In this document: positions 42,785 to 50,664 of the stretch, piece by piece
Layout: every line of letters starts with the position of its first letter
Numbering within the stretch: the stretch's first letter is position 1
Origin: an uncultured Prevotellaceae bacterium
GTDB taxonomy: Bacteria; Bacteroidota; Bacteroidia; Bacteroidales; Bacteroidaceae
Length of the DNA stretch: 64,000 bases
Direction: 5' to 3'
Assembly: GCA_900316575.1 (NCBI GenBank)
Contig: ONDJ01000002.1
Coordinates: forward strand, 62,001-126,000
Program-made: the position numbers and the translations under genes
Notes under the pieces: model-generated
What the model saw: only the letters and a program-made list of their open reading frames with translations
Told to the model about the DNA's origin: nothing
The model's database searches: none

Positions 42785-43519
42785 ATGGAAACAAAGCCGC
42801 AGCCCGAAATTCGCCATTACGACGACGGCACAAAGAGCGCACTACGCCATGCTGTGGTCTATACGCAACTGCGTTTCTACCAACGCAGCGATGTGCTCTA
42901 TCAACTCACGCAGCACTTTTGCCAACGCTTCCTACCACGCTTCGGCGACCGCACCGTTGATCAAATGGTGCAAGCAGCGCGTAGCACAAAGCAAAATATT
43001 GTAGAGGGGAGTAGCGACGCACAAACCTCCGCCGAAATAGAACTGAAACTACTCGGCGTGGCACGCGGCAGCAACCAAGAACTATTAGAAGACTATCAAG
43101 ACTACCTCAAGCGAAATGGACTGAAAGAATGGTTCGGCAAAAGCGCACGCTTTGACCGCTTGCACACCTTTTGCAAAAGCCACAGCAAGTACGAGGACTA
43201 TCAAGACCTCCTTCCACGTCTCAACGACGAGGAATTAGCCAACATGGCGCTCTGCCTCTGCCACCAAGTAGATAAAGCCCTCACAAAATACATAGAGCGC
43301 AAAGACCGCGAGTTTACCACCGAAGGCGGCATCCGCGAACGCATGACAGCTGCCCGACTCGGACAGCGCGAAACGCAACGACAAACCATCGAGCGACAAG
43401 CCCGCGAAATAGAAAACCTAAAACAAGAAAACGCCCAACTACGCGCCGCCCTCGCAAAAGCCAGACAAACAGCGAGACTGGAAAATCTGGAAAATCTGGA
43501 AATTCCAGATAACCCATAA
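42785..43519 (+). CDS. Four-helix-bundle (23S rRNA intervening-sequence type) protein with suffix and coiled coil
   Basis: 244 residues. Residues about 25-165 match the four-helix-bundle family first found in 23S rRNA intervening sequences (FYQRSDVLYQLTQHFCQRFL, QMVQAARSTKQNIVEGSSDA, EIELKLLGVARGSNQELLEDYQDYL); the long form with a suffix domain (LPRLNDEELANMALCLCHQV) is a Bacteroidota variant. From about 190 a coiled coil follows (RQTIERQAREIENLKQENAQ LRAALAKA). It stands alone, not inside an rRNA gene, with its own promoter. The C-terminus ends in a short repeat LENLENLEIPDNP. Role unknown. Confidence 0.85.
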   Translation: METKPQPEIRHYDDGTKSALRHAVVYTQLRFYQRSDVLYQLTQHFCQRFLPRFGDRTVDQMVQAARSTKQNIVEGSSDAQTSAEIELKLLGVARGSNQELLEDYQDYLKRNGLKEWFGKSARFDRLHTFCKSHSKYEDYQDLLPRLNDEELANMALCLCHQVDKALTKYIERKDREFTTEGGIRERMTAARLGQRETQRQTIERQAREIENLKQENAQLRAALAKARQTARLENLENLEIPDNP

Positions 43520-43529
43520 TCCGAACACG

Positions 43530-46382
43530 CTAATTCTTGAGCACTTTCTTGTCGCCCACTACATAAATGCCCGCTGGGAGAGGCGAAGTTACAAGCCTGC
43601 CTTGAAGGTCGTAAGTCTGTGAACGGGCAGACTGAGCAAGAGAAAGTGATGTCATGCCTGTAGGGGTGACGGGCTGCAGATGAAGCAAAGAGGTAGCTGT
43701 GCGACGACTGCCCACCAGCACACAGGCTTCTGCCCAAGCCACGTCGGGCGACATGCAAGCACCCGTGGCTGCGTCGGTAAGATAGTAGTTCTCGCCACTC
43801 TGATAAAGGTAATAGTCACTGCCCGATGCACTGAACGTATAGGCGGGATAGCCAGCCGTGGAAGGCGTGCTGCTAAGATAAGCTCCGTAACGGCTGTCGG
43901 AGAGGTTGGCGAGAAGCACGTTCTTTAAGCGTACAGCTCCTTCTACTGAAGGCGATGTTTCAAATTGCCAAAGATAGGCATCGTCGTCGGCCTTGAGCGC
44001 AGCACGTTTGAGGCGGTATCCGCTGTAATCAGAATTGGGCACGGTGAGGCATAGCCCCTCTGTGTCGGCTACGCTATACCATTTCTCTGCATTGGTAAGC
44101 CGATAGGTGGCGGTGAAGTCGGGCTGCGAGAGCACATACACATCAGGTTGCCAAGCGGAAAAGTATTTGTCGTAAAGTCGGCGCACGGTTTCTATCTCAT
44201 CGCCCACGGCTTCGGCTGTGAATGTGCCGTAGGCATAGGGCGCACCTTCGGGCAGATAGCCACTACCTATGCCACTTACGCCAGTGGCGAAAGGCCACTC
44301 GTAGTTGGTGAACCACTGCTGCGCAACAAAGTTGCGAGCCACGAAACCCGCCCAACGCGGATAGTAGTAGGACGACAAGAGTCCTTGCCACTCGCGATTG
44401 GCATAGTCGTGGAGTTTGCCTGTTTCGCACTGAGCACGATCGCCCCACGTGGTGAGCAACATGCGGGCATTCTTTTCGTAGAGTGCCTTCTCTTCATCAG
44501 TTTGCCCAAGGGCACGCGCCATTTCGATCCAACGACCTAAGCGGAATTCGGTGCGTGTGCCAAGCAAGGTGTCTTGGTCAAGTATGAGTTGTAAGAAACG
44601 TTTACTGATGGTACGGCGCGTAGCTGCGACATTGGTGTTTGCAATGCTGTCGAGCGTTTGTTTGCCGTAGTCGACCATCACTTGTCGCATCACGTCAACA
44701 AGGTCGTAGCGATAGTTGTTGTTCTCGGCAAGGCGGTTGCTGAGAGAGAGCATTTCAAAGAGCGCGGTACGAAGTTCGTTGAAGTCCCAATACCATGACG
44801 ACTGTGCCCATGTGCTCACCACACCAGGCGATGTGGCAGGACGCATCAGAAAGACACTCTCGGTTGTACCTTGTTGCTTGTTGGTAGGACAATTGTAAAT
44901 GCCCGTTGCAAGGCGTTTCCAAGCACTGAGCATCGTAGCGAAAGTCTCTCGGTCGGCTTCAGGACTGAGCCCATAGCGCATCTTTACATAATCTTCAAGC
45001 CACGTATTGAGCGTATAAGTCTCATTGGCCCATGGAAGTGCATATATTAGGTCGTAGAGCACAGCGTTATTCTCTATTCCTTCGGGAAGTGTGCCCACAC
45101 CCTTGAAGTTGCTTGAAGAAGCAAGCGCTTGCGCACCATAATAACATGATATGATACGCTCCATACGACCGAAGAGGCCCACGTTGCCGCCGAAGTTGCT
45201 GGTGTGTCCCCAAATCCAATCGTGCTTCTTGCCCGAAGCATCGCTGTTGTTGCCGCCACACTGTGTATCGGCGCTGCTGTCGCCGTGGAGGTCGAGAATG
45301 AGCAAACGCCCTGCAGGAACGGTGCGTGTGAGGTAGGTGCCAGGATTTTCCTGCCAATGCTGAGCCACCCAAATAGCCTCGTTGTCGTATGCCAGCAACG
45401 CATCGTACATAGCCTGTACGCTCTGCGCTGGGGTGCTGACCCCAGAGGGGACACCGCCTTCGTGGAAGGGGTCGATGGCATAATAGTGTGTGGAAAGCAC
45501 GTCGCCAAACACGCGTTGCATGGCCGCATAGTACTGGGCAGCAAACTCACGCAAGCGATCGTTGTTTTTCACAAAGTAAGGACGCTCAAAAGCATTCCAC
45601 GAACCACCACTCACGATGTCGGCAGCAGTCCAGGCTGTGACCTTCTCTGCCGCAGCAAGCGAGAGAAAGTTTTTGGGCACCATACCTACGTAGCCTGGCA
45701 CGACGGGCGTCATGCCAAATTCGCCAAGACGCTTGAATATTTGCTTGGCCAAGGCTTCGCGCTGCGTGAACCAACTTTCAGGTTGAGGTCCGCCCCAAGC
45801 CGTCATATTGTTCATAAAGAACCAACCATAGTAGGCACTGCCCGTAACAAATTCGTTCACCCCATCGAGCGAAGCATAGCCATAACCATTGATAAGCACG
45901 TCGCGCCACACACATTCCATGCCTGTGATAATCAAGGGCAGGTTGATGCCGTGCAGAGCCATCCAGTCGATCTCCTGTTGCCAGCGCTTCCAGCCCCAGA
46001 AAGCCATGGTATAGGAATGTGTGCAGAAGTTGAGGTAGTAACGATAATCGGCACAGCAAACATGCGTCTCGGGCGCGCAAGCAGGCAACACGCTTGGTAA
46101 GCGATCAGAGGGATTGTTCCATGAAATGTCAATACCAGCATAGTGCTGAATATACCAGTTGATACCCGTTGCAATGCTTACATAATTGTTGCCAGACACT
46201 GTGATCGTTGTTCCGTCACAGGTCAATGTAAACTGGTCATTGTCGCTCTCGGAAAGAGACCAAGAAAACCGCTGAGCATCTCCATTTTCGGGCAAAATGC
46301 GCCCCAACAAGTCGGCGATGGGGTCGGCAAAAGCTGTCGCGCTCAATACGAGTGCGAAAAAAAATGAAAGTATGCGTTTCAT
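43530..46382 (-). CDS. GH89 alpha-N-acetylglucosaminidase (NAGLU-like)
   Basis: 950 residues from the ATG at 46382, which starts a signal peptide (MKRILSFFFALVLSATAFA). After a small alpha/beta domain (VSIATGINWYIQHYAGIDIS) comes the catalytic barrel with FCTHSYTMAFWGWKRWQQEI, HGINLPLIITGMECVW and YAIDPFHEGGVPSG, whose Glu is the expected acid/base; the rest of the family signature runs through LDLHGDS and the helical domain. It removes alpha-linked GlcNAc, as capping gastric mucin O-glycans. The C-terminal ~200 residues add ricin-like repeats and a sorting tail (YDLQGRLVTS...GIYVVGDKKVLKN). It follows the GH20 gene by 20 bases. Surface location inferred. Confidence 0.92.
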   Translation of the reverse strand: MKRILSFFFALVLSATAFADPIADLLGRILPENGDAQRFSWSLSESDNDQFTLTCDGTTITVSGNNYVSIATGINWYIQHYAGIDISWNNPSDRLPSVLPACAPETHVCCADYRYYLNFCTHSYTMAFWGWKRWQQEIDWMALHGINLPLIITGMECVWRDVLINGYGYASLDGVNEFVTGSAYYGWFFMNNMTAWGGPQPESWFTQREALAKQIFKRLGEFGMTPVVPGYVGMVPKNFLSLAAAEKVTAWTAADIVSGGSWNAFERPYFVKNNDRLREFAAQYYAAMQRVFGDVLSTHYYAIDPFHEGGVPSGVSTPAQSVQAMYDALLAYDNEAIWVAQHWQENPGTYLTRTVPAGRLLILDLHGDSSADTQCGGNNSDASGKKHDWIWGHTSNFGGNVGLFGRMERIISCYYGAQALASSSNFKGVGTLPEGIENNAVLYDLIYALPWANETYTLNTWLEDYVKMRYGLSPEADRETFATMLSAWKRLATGIYNCPTNKQQGTTESVFLMRPATSPGVVSTWAQSSWYWDFNELRTALFEMLSLSNRLAENNNYRYDLVDVMRQVMVDYGKQTLDSIANTNVAATRRTISKRFLQLILDQDTLLGTRTEFRLGRWIEMARALGQTDEEKALYEKNARMLLTTWGDRAQCETGKLHDYANREWQGLLSSYYYPRWAGFVARNFVAQQWFTNYEWPFATGVSGIGSGYLPEGAPYAYGTFTAEAVGDEIETVRRLYDKYFSAWQPDVYVLSQPDFTATYRLTNAEKWYSVADTEGLCLTVPNSDYSGYRLKRAALKADDDAYLWQFETSPSVEGAVRLKNVLLANLSDSRYGAYLSSTPSTAGYPAYTFSASGSDYYLYQSGENYYLTDAATGACMSPDVAWAEACVLVGSRRTATSLLHLQPVTPTGMTSLSLAQSARSQTYDLQGRLVTSPLPAGIYVVGDKKVLKN

Positions 46383-46402
46383 AAGAACAAAAGAAGTAAA
46401 AG

Positions 46403-48730
46403 TCAATACTTATTGGACCAAGGCACAGCGCGGCGGCTAAGATCGGTAGTGAGGATAGATAGTCGGCGCAAAAAACTTGTATAGTCGCGCTGTGGCTGAA
46501 GCGACCAAGCCACTTCGGCCAAGGCTTGCGAGCGCGGGAAAGCCATATAACTGATACGCTCCGTTTCGGGCATACATTCGCTCCACAGCGTGCCAGCAAC
46601 GCCGAAGAGATTGTTGCGTTCAAAATCGTCGCCCTTGCCCCAAGTAGGATCTAAGCTATAAACTTTCTGCAAAGGCGTGGCGTGCATGCCCCAGTTTTTG
46701 TCGGGCAAGTCGCCTTTTTCCATGGGATAGTCAAAGTAGCAAAACTCGCCAGGGCAGAGCAGGATGCGCGCCTTGTTGCGAATAGTAGCATCAATGGCCA
46801 AAGCCGTCTTACCATGCCGCCAAGCATAGGTCACGCAGCCTTCGGGGATGTTGTGAAAGTCTGTTTCGTACCAGAAGAGCGGTGTCTTTCCGTACTTGAT
46901 TTGCAACGTGTCGATTATTCGCGCAAACATATATTCTTGCAAGCGCCAATTCTCTTTACCATCAAGTGTGAACCCCAAACGTGAAGCCTGGGCCTGACAG
47001 TCGGAACAATGCGTCCAGCAACCCAAAGCGGGGTGTCCAGCTTCGTCACCACCCAAATGGAAGTAGGGAGCAGGAAATATGGCACACATTTCACCGATAA
47101 CTTTGCCAAGAAATTCGTAAGTACTCTCGCGACCTGCACAAAGCAGTTCATTGGCCACACCGCTACGCGTGCGAATAGGCAAAACCTTAGTCGTATCGCA
47201 CGTCAACCAAGGCAGCGCATGAAAAGCGGCTGTTTGATGGCCAGGCATCTCGATTTCGGGAATGAGCATAACGTGCCACTTCTGGGCAAAAGCCACAAGG
47301 TCGCGAAGTTCGCTTTGGGTGTAGTAGCCAGGGCTCTGTCGATGCATGTCGTCGAGCGAAGGACGAATGCTACTTTGCTGCACCAACTCGGGATAAGCTT
47401 TCACCTCTACGCGCCAAGCTTGGTCGTCGCAAAGATGGAGCTGCAACATGTTGTACTTGAGATAGGCCATCTCGCGGATAATGTCCTCGATACCACGGAC
47501 GGGAATGAAGGTACGGGCGGGGTCGATCATCAACTGGCGAACGGCCAAGCGCGGTGCATCTTCAATATGAAGCGGTTGTACCACGCGGCACACTCCACTT
47601 TCGCCAGCATTGCTGAGCAATACTTGGCGCAACGTCATGATACCATAGAAAATACCTGCCGTACTTCCGCCTATGATTTTCAGTCCATCCTTATTGATAT
47701 CAAGCACGTAGGCCTCAGGAGCCAAACTTTCATCAACGTCAAGGCAAGGCATATAACGCTGAGCACCACGTGGACGCTCATAGTCCGAAAACTCTTCAAG
47801 CACTTCGTTGAGCTGTTCGTATTCGTCAGCAAACATGCCCGCTCCCGAAAGCAAAGGCAAGCGACTAAGCACCAGTGGTTCACCTTCGCCGTGTTCTACC
47901 TTTGCAGGCATGGGGATAAGTGCAAGCTCTGCAGGCGGAGTGACTGCCTGCGGTTCGTCCACACCAAAGAAGCGACACCATACGGGAGCCTTGCGATAAG
48001 CCTCTTCACAGCCAGCGGGCACTTCAAGCTTAACATTCTTGAAAACCTCATCCTTGAAAGCCGTTGGACTGAGGACGGGAGGAACTGTGGCACGAATGCG
48101 AATCGTATTCAGCCACACAGATTTTCCAAAAGCCTCAGCCTCAATCGTATCGATCGAAGCAGGAAGGTCTATGGCAGGAATACGAAAACTCATATAGAAC
48201 GCTCCGCGCCCGATGGTTTGAACACCTTCGGGGATGGTTAGCGTGTCGCGCAACTCTAAAAGGCGAGAGAATGCCCACGGACCAATACGCGTCAACGTGC
48301 TGGGCAGGACGATTTGCTTCAGTTTATTACACCCCTGGAAAGCTCCTTCGCCAAGTGTCTCAACACCTTCAGGGAGGACAAGAGTACCAGTCAAAGAGGT
48401 ACAACGATAAAAGGCATAGCGGCCTATATGCTTCAAGTTATCTGGCAACAACACCTGCTTGAGATGCTTTGCAGCAAAGAAAGCGTTGTCAGGAATAGCC
48501 GTCACGGATGCCTGATGCATATCCAAAAGTGCCAAACGCCCACAGACTTCGCGCAACTGACGGAAGTCGGAATTGGCATCATTAGTCAGCGTTCCCGTCA
48601 AACGCAAAGCGGTCACGGTGTCTTTCATTTCCTGCGGCAAAGATCGCACATCTGGGGAAGATACGTATTGCGCCTTTGCTCCGACTAATAAGCAAAGGAC
48701 ATAAAGCCATACCAAGAAAGTCCTACTCAT
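46403..48730 (-). CDS. LRR-GH20 fusion: beta-N-acetylhexosaminidase with N-terminal leucine-rich repeats
   Basis: 775 residues. A signal peptide ends in GAKA (residue 20). Residues about 65-235 form LRR_5 (BspA-type) repeats (IGRYAFYRCTSLTGTLVLPE, LGEGAFQGCNKLKQIVLPST). The GH20 N-terminal domain begins near 268 (LALIPMPAKVEH), and the barrel has IDPARTFIPV (402-411), LHLCDDQAWR (431-440), PEIEMPGH (491-498) and HLGGDEAGH with the catalytic Asp562-Glu563 pair. It removes terminal beta-GlcNAc or GalNAc from host-type glycans. No C-terminal sorting tail is visible. It lies 21 bases after tsaE and 20 before GH89. Most GH20 enzymes lack LRRs, so the N-terminus may anchor it to a surface. Confidence 0.92.
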   Translation of the reverse strand: MSRTFLVWLYVLCLLVGAKAQYVSSPDVRSLPQEMKDTVTALRLTGTLTNDANSDFRQLREVCGRLALLDMHQASVTAIPDNAFFAAKHLKQVLLPDNLKHIGRYAFYRCTSLTGTLVLPEGVETLGEGAFQGCNKLKQIVLPSTLTRIGPWAFSRLLELRDTLTIPEGVQTIGRGAFYMSFRIPAIDLPASIDTIEAEAFGKSVWLNTIRIRATVPPVLSPTAFKDEVFKNVKLEVPAGCEEAYRKAPVWCRFFGVDEPQAVTPPAELALIPMPAKVEHGEGEPLVLSRLPLLSGAGMFADEYEQLNEVLEEFSDYERPRGAQRYMPCLDVDESLAPEAYVLDINKDGLKIIGGSTAGIFYGIMTLRQVLLSNAGESGVCRVVQPLHIEDAPRLAVRQLMIDPARTFIPVRGIEDIIREMAYLKYNMLQLHLCDDQAWRVEVKAYPELVQQSSIRPSLDDMHRQSPGYYTQSELRDLVAFAQKWHVMLIPEIEMPGHQTAAFHALPWLTCDTTKVLPIRTRSGVANELLCAGRESTYEFLGKVIGEMCAIFPAPYFHLGGDEAGHPALGCWTHCSDCQAQASRLGFTLDGKENWRLQEYMFARIIDTLQIKYGKTPLFWYETDFHNIPEGCVTYAWRHGKTALAIDATIRNKARILLCPGEFCYFDYPMEKGDLPDKNWGMHATPLQKVYSLDPTWGKGDDFERNNLFGVAGTLWSECMPETERISYMAFPRSQALAEVAWSLQPQRDYTSFLRRLSILTTDLSRRAVPWSNKY

Positions 48731-48751
48731 AGTAATAAAAGGGGAGAATGA

Positions 48752-49177
48752 TTAAGTGCTCTGTGTTGTGCTTACGATGCGTGTGCCATCGGGCTCCACA
48801 TGTATATATATATATACGGTATCGTCGGGGAGAAGAGCTTCGGCTACCTCGGGCCATTCCACAAAACAAGGAGAACCACTATAGAAGTACTCCTCAAGTC
48901 CCATGTTAGAAGCCTCAGCGGTATTCTTTAGTCGATAAAAGTCAAAATGAAAGACAGAATCTAAAGAACCTGCACAGCGATATTCGTTCACAATGGAAAA
49001 CGTTGGTGAATTGACCGTGTCAGTCACACCCAAGGCCTCACATACCGAGCGAATAAACGTAGTTTTACCTGCTCCCATGGGTGCGACAAAGGCAAAGACC
49101 TTATGCCCTTCCATTGCAGCCACAAACTCCTTGGCAGCAATCGACAATTCTGCGGGAGAAGGGATGCTTATCGTCAT
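48752..49177 (-). CDS. tsaE: tRNA threonylcarbamoyladenosine biosynthesis ATPase TsaE
   Basis: 141 residues. Part of the TsaB-TsaD-TsaE complex that makes t6A37 in ANN-decoding tRNAs. The Walker A loop is PMGAGKTTFIRSVCEALG (near residue 33-50); NSPTFSIVNEY and FHFDFYRLKN carry the family's central motif, and CFVEWPE is the Walker B-like end. A run of TA dinucleotides at 48802-48816 encodes IYIYIHV near the C-terminus. The start overlaps the end of rfbB by four bases (ATGA on the minus strand); GH20 follows 21 bases after the stop. Confidence 0.94.
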   Translation of the reverse strand: MTISIPSPAELSIAAKEFVAAMEGHKVFAFVAPMGAGKTTFIRSVCEALGVTDTVNSPTFSIVNEYRCAGSLDSVFHFDFYRLKNTAEASNMGLEEYFYSGSPCFVEWPEVAEALLPDDTVYIYIHVEPDGTRIVSTTQST

Positions 49178-50298
49178 CGTCCAGCGTACATCCTTTCGTA
49201 ATACTGCTGGTAGTCACTACCACTGACGGCCTCTACCCATTCACGATTGCGCAAGTACCAAGCCACAGTCTTGCGAATACCCGTCTCAAAGTCGGTTTCA
49301 GGATACCAACCAAGGTCGTCCTTGATCTTCTGAGGGTCAATGCCGTAGCGAAGGTCGTGGCCCAAACGGTCGGTGACGTAGGTAATGAGCCCTTCACCGA
49401 TCCACGTCAAATCATTGCGTTTATCTTCGGGAAGGAGTTCGCGCAGAGAAGCATCTTTTTCCATCTCTTCACGCACGAGCTGAAGAATTGTGCGCACAAT
49501 GACGATATTCTGACGCTCATTGTGTCCACCTACATTGTAAACGCACCCTGGCTTGCCCTCGCGCACCACCATGTCAATGGCTTTGCAATGATCTTCTACG
49601 TAGAGCCAGTCGCGAATGTTCTCACCCTTGCCATATACAGGGAGTGGCTTGGCTTTAAGGATGTTGCCCAAGATAAGCGGAATGAGCTTCTCAGGGAATT
49701 GATAAGGGCCGTAATTATTGGAACAACGCGTGATGCTCACTGGCAAATGGAACGTATCGCGATATGCTGCCACGATGTGGTCGGCACTGGCTTTTGAAGC
49801 GCTATAGGGGCTGTGCGGATCGAGCGGAGTTGTCTCCATAAAATAGCCTTCCTTGCCCAAGGAGCCATACACTTCGTCCGTACTCACTTGGTGATAGCGC
49901 ACTCCATCACGATAGGTTGGGAAGCCGTCTGCGCCTTTTCCCGTCTGCCATGCTCGTTTTGCGACTTCTAACAGTGTTTGTGTGCCAAGAATGTTGGTCT
50001 GCAGGAACAACTGCGGATTTTCTATGCTGCGATCCACATGGCTCTCAGCGGCGAAGTTCACCACAACGTCAATGTCAAAGTCCTTCATCAAGCCGTCAAC
50101 AAGCTCTCTGTCGCCAATATCGCCGCGAACAAAAATGCAACGCTCGCCGTCAATGTCTGAGTCAATCGTACCCAGATAGCCTGCATACGTCAGCAAGTCA
50201 AGGCAAACCAAGCGTACATCTTCGTGACGCTTCAACATATATTTCACAAAGTTCGCGCCGATAAATCCTGCTGCGCCAGTAACGAGATAGGTTTTCAT
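49174..50298 (-). CDS. rfbB: dTDP-glucose 4,6-dehydratase
   Basis: 374 residues. First committed step of dTDP-rhamnose synthesis after dTDP-glucose; complements rfbD at 6425. The NAD-binding loop is VTGAAGFIGANFVKYML (residues 5-21). STDEVYGSLG and the catalytic YSASKASADH, with Tyr-x3-Lys, are present; NNYGPYQFPEKLIPL and YVEDHCKAIDMV are family segments. The C-terminus ends SDYQQYYERMYAGR. Upstream there is a promoter at 50362; downstream it is coupled to tsaE, so rfbB, tsaE, GH20 and GH89 may share a transcript. That mixed content is unusual. Confidence 0.95.
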   Translation of the reverse strand: MKTYLVTGAAGFIGANFVKYMLKRHEDVRLVCLDLLTYAGYLGTIDSDIDGERCIFVRGDIGDRELVDGLMKDFDIDVVVNFAAESHVDRSIENPQLFLQTNILGTQTLLEVAKRAWQTGKGADGFPTYRDGVRYHQVSTDEVYGSLGKEGYFMETTPLDPHSPYSASKASADHIVAAYRDTFHLPVSITRCSNNYGPYQFPEKLIPLILGNILKAKPLPVYGKGENIRDWLYVEDHCKAIDMVVREGKPGCVYNVGGHNERQNIVIVRTILQLVREEMEKDASLRELLPEDKRNDLTWIGEGLITYVTDRLGHDLRYGIDPQKIKDDLGWYPETDFETGIRKTVAWYLRNREWVEAVSGSDYQQYYERMYAGR

Positions 50299-50361
50299 AC
50301 GTGTTTAGTTTGTTTTTTAAAGAAAAGTCTTTTACGTTAGGATTTGGTTATGTTTTCGAAG

Positions 50362-50369
50362 CAAAAGTA
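50362..50369 (-). promoter_or_regulatory. -7 box (TACTTTTG) of the rfbB-tsaE-GH20-GH89 unit
   Basis: Minus-strand exact TACTTTTG, 64 bases before the ATG at 50298. No other box was noticed in the short gaps downstream. Confidence 0.6.
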
Positions 50370-50444
50370 CATACTTTTCAAAGAACTACACGCAACTTCG
50401 CACAAATTCCTTGTAATTTGTTTGGCGAAAACATGTCTTTGCAC

Positions 50445-50452
50445 TACCTTTG
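50445..50452 (+). promoter_or_regulatory. -7 box (TACCTTTG) of tRNA-His
   Basis: TACCTTTG, with TTTG at 50421-50424 exactly 20 bases earlier: one of the few places where both Bacteroidota elements are visible. Confidence 0.65.
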
Positions 50453-50516
50453 CACCGCTTTACAAGAAAAGTAAGCTTTGCAACAAAGCACTCTGCCTTT
50501 CTTCGCGAAGCAACAT

Positions 50517-50591
50517 GGTGTCTGTAGTTCAGTTGGTTAGAGCGTCAGATTGTGGTTCTGAATGTCGTGGGTTCGAGTCCCATCAGACACC
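50517..50591 (+). tRNA. tRNA-His (anticodon GTG)
   Basis: Acceptor GTGTCTG (50518-50524) pairs with CAGACAC (50584-50590). An extra G-1 (50517) faces C73 (50591), the hallmark of tRNA-His. Anticodon stem TCAGA/TCTGA encloses TTGTGGT with GTG; the T-arm is GTGGG-TTCGAGT-CCCAT. CCA is not encoded. Followed directly by a hairpin terminator. Confidence 0.97.
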
Positions 50592-50602
50592 CTCACAAAA
50601 GC

Positions 50603-50645
50603 AAGCGTCTCGCTTCCATATTGGTTGTGAGACGCTTTTCTTTTT
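50603..50645 (+). terminator. Rho-independent terminator after tRNA-His
   Basis: AAGCGTCTC (50603-50611) and GAGACGCTT (50629-50637) with a 17-base loop, followed by TTCTTTTTA. Confidence 0.8.
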
Positions 50646-50664
50646 ACTCTCAATCGGTTTGAGC

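Noticed and set aside
45204..46100. 298-residue open frame antisense to GH89
   Set aside because: Shadow frame; Cys/His-rich random-like composition.
47009..48241. 410-residue open frame antisense to the GH20 gene
   Set aside because: Shadow of the GH20 coding strand; no start signals or motifs.
48802..48816. TA-dinucleotide run as a possible phase-variation tract
   Set aside because: It is in frame inside a well-conserved essential gene (tsaE) and encodes plausible residues; too few units to claim switching.
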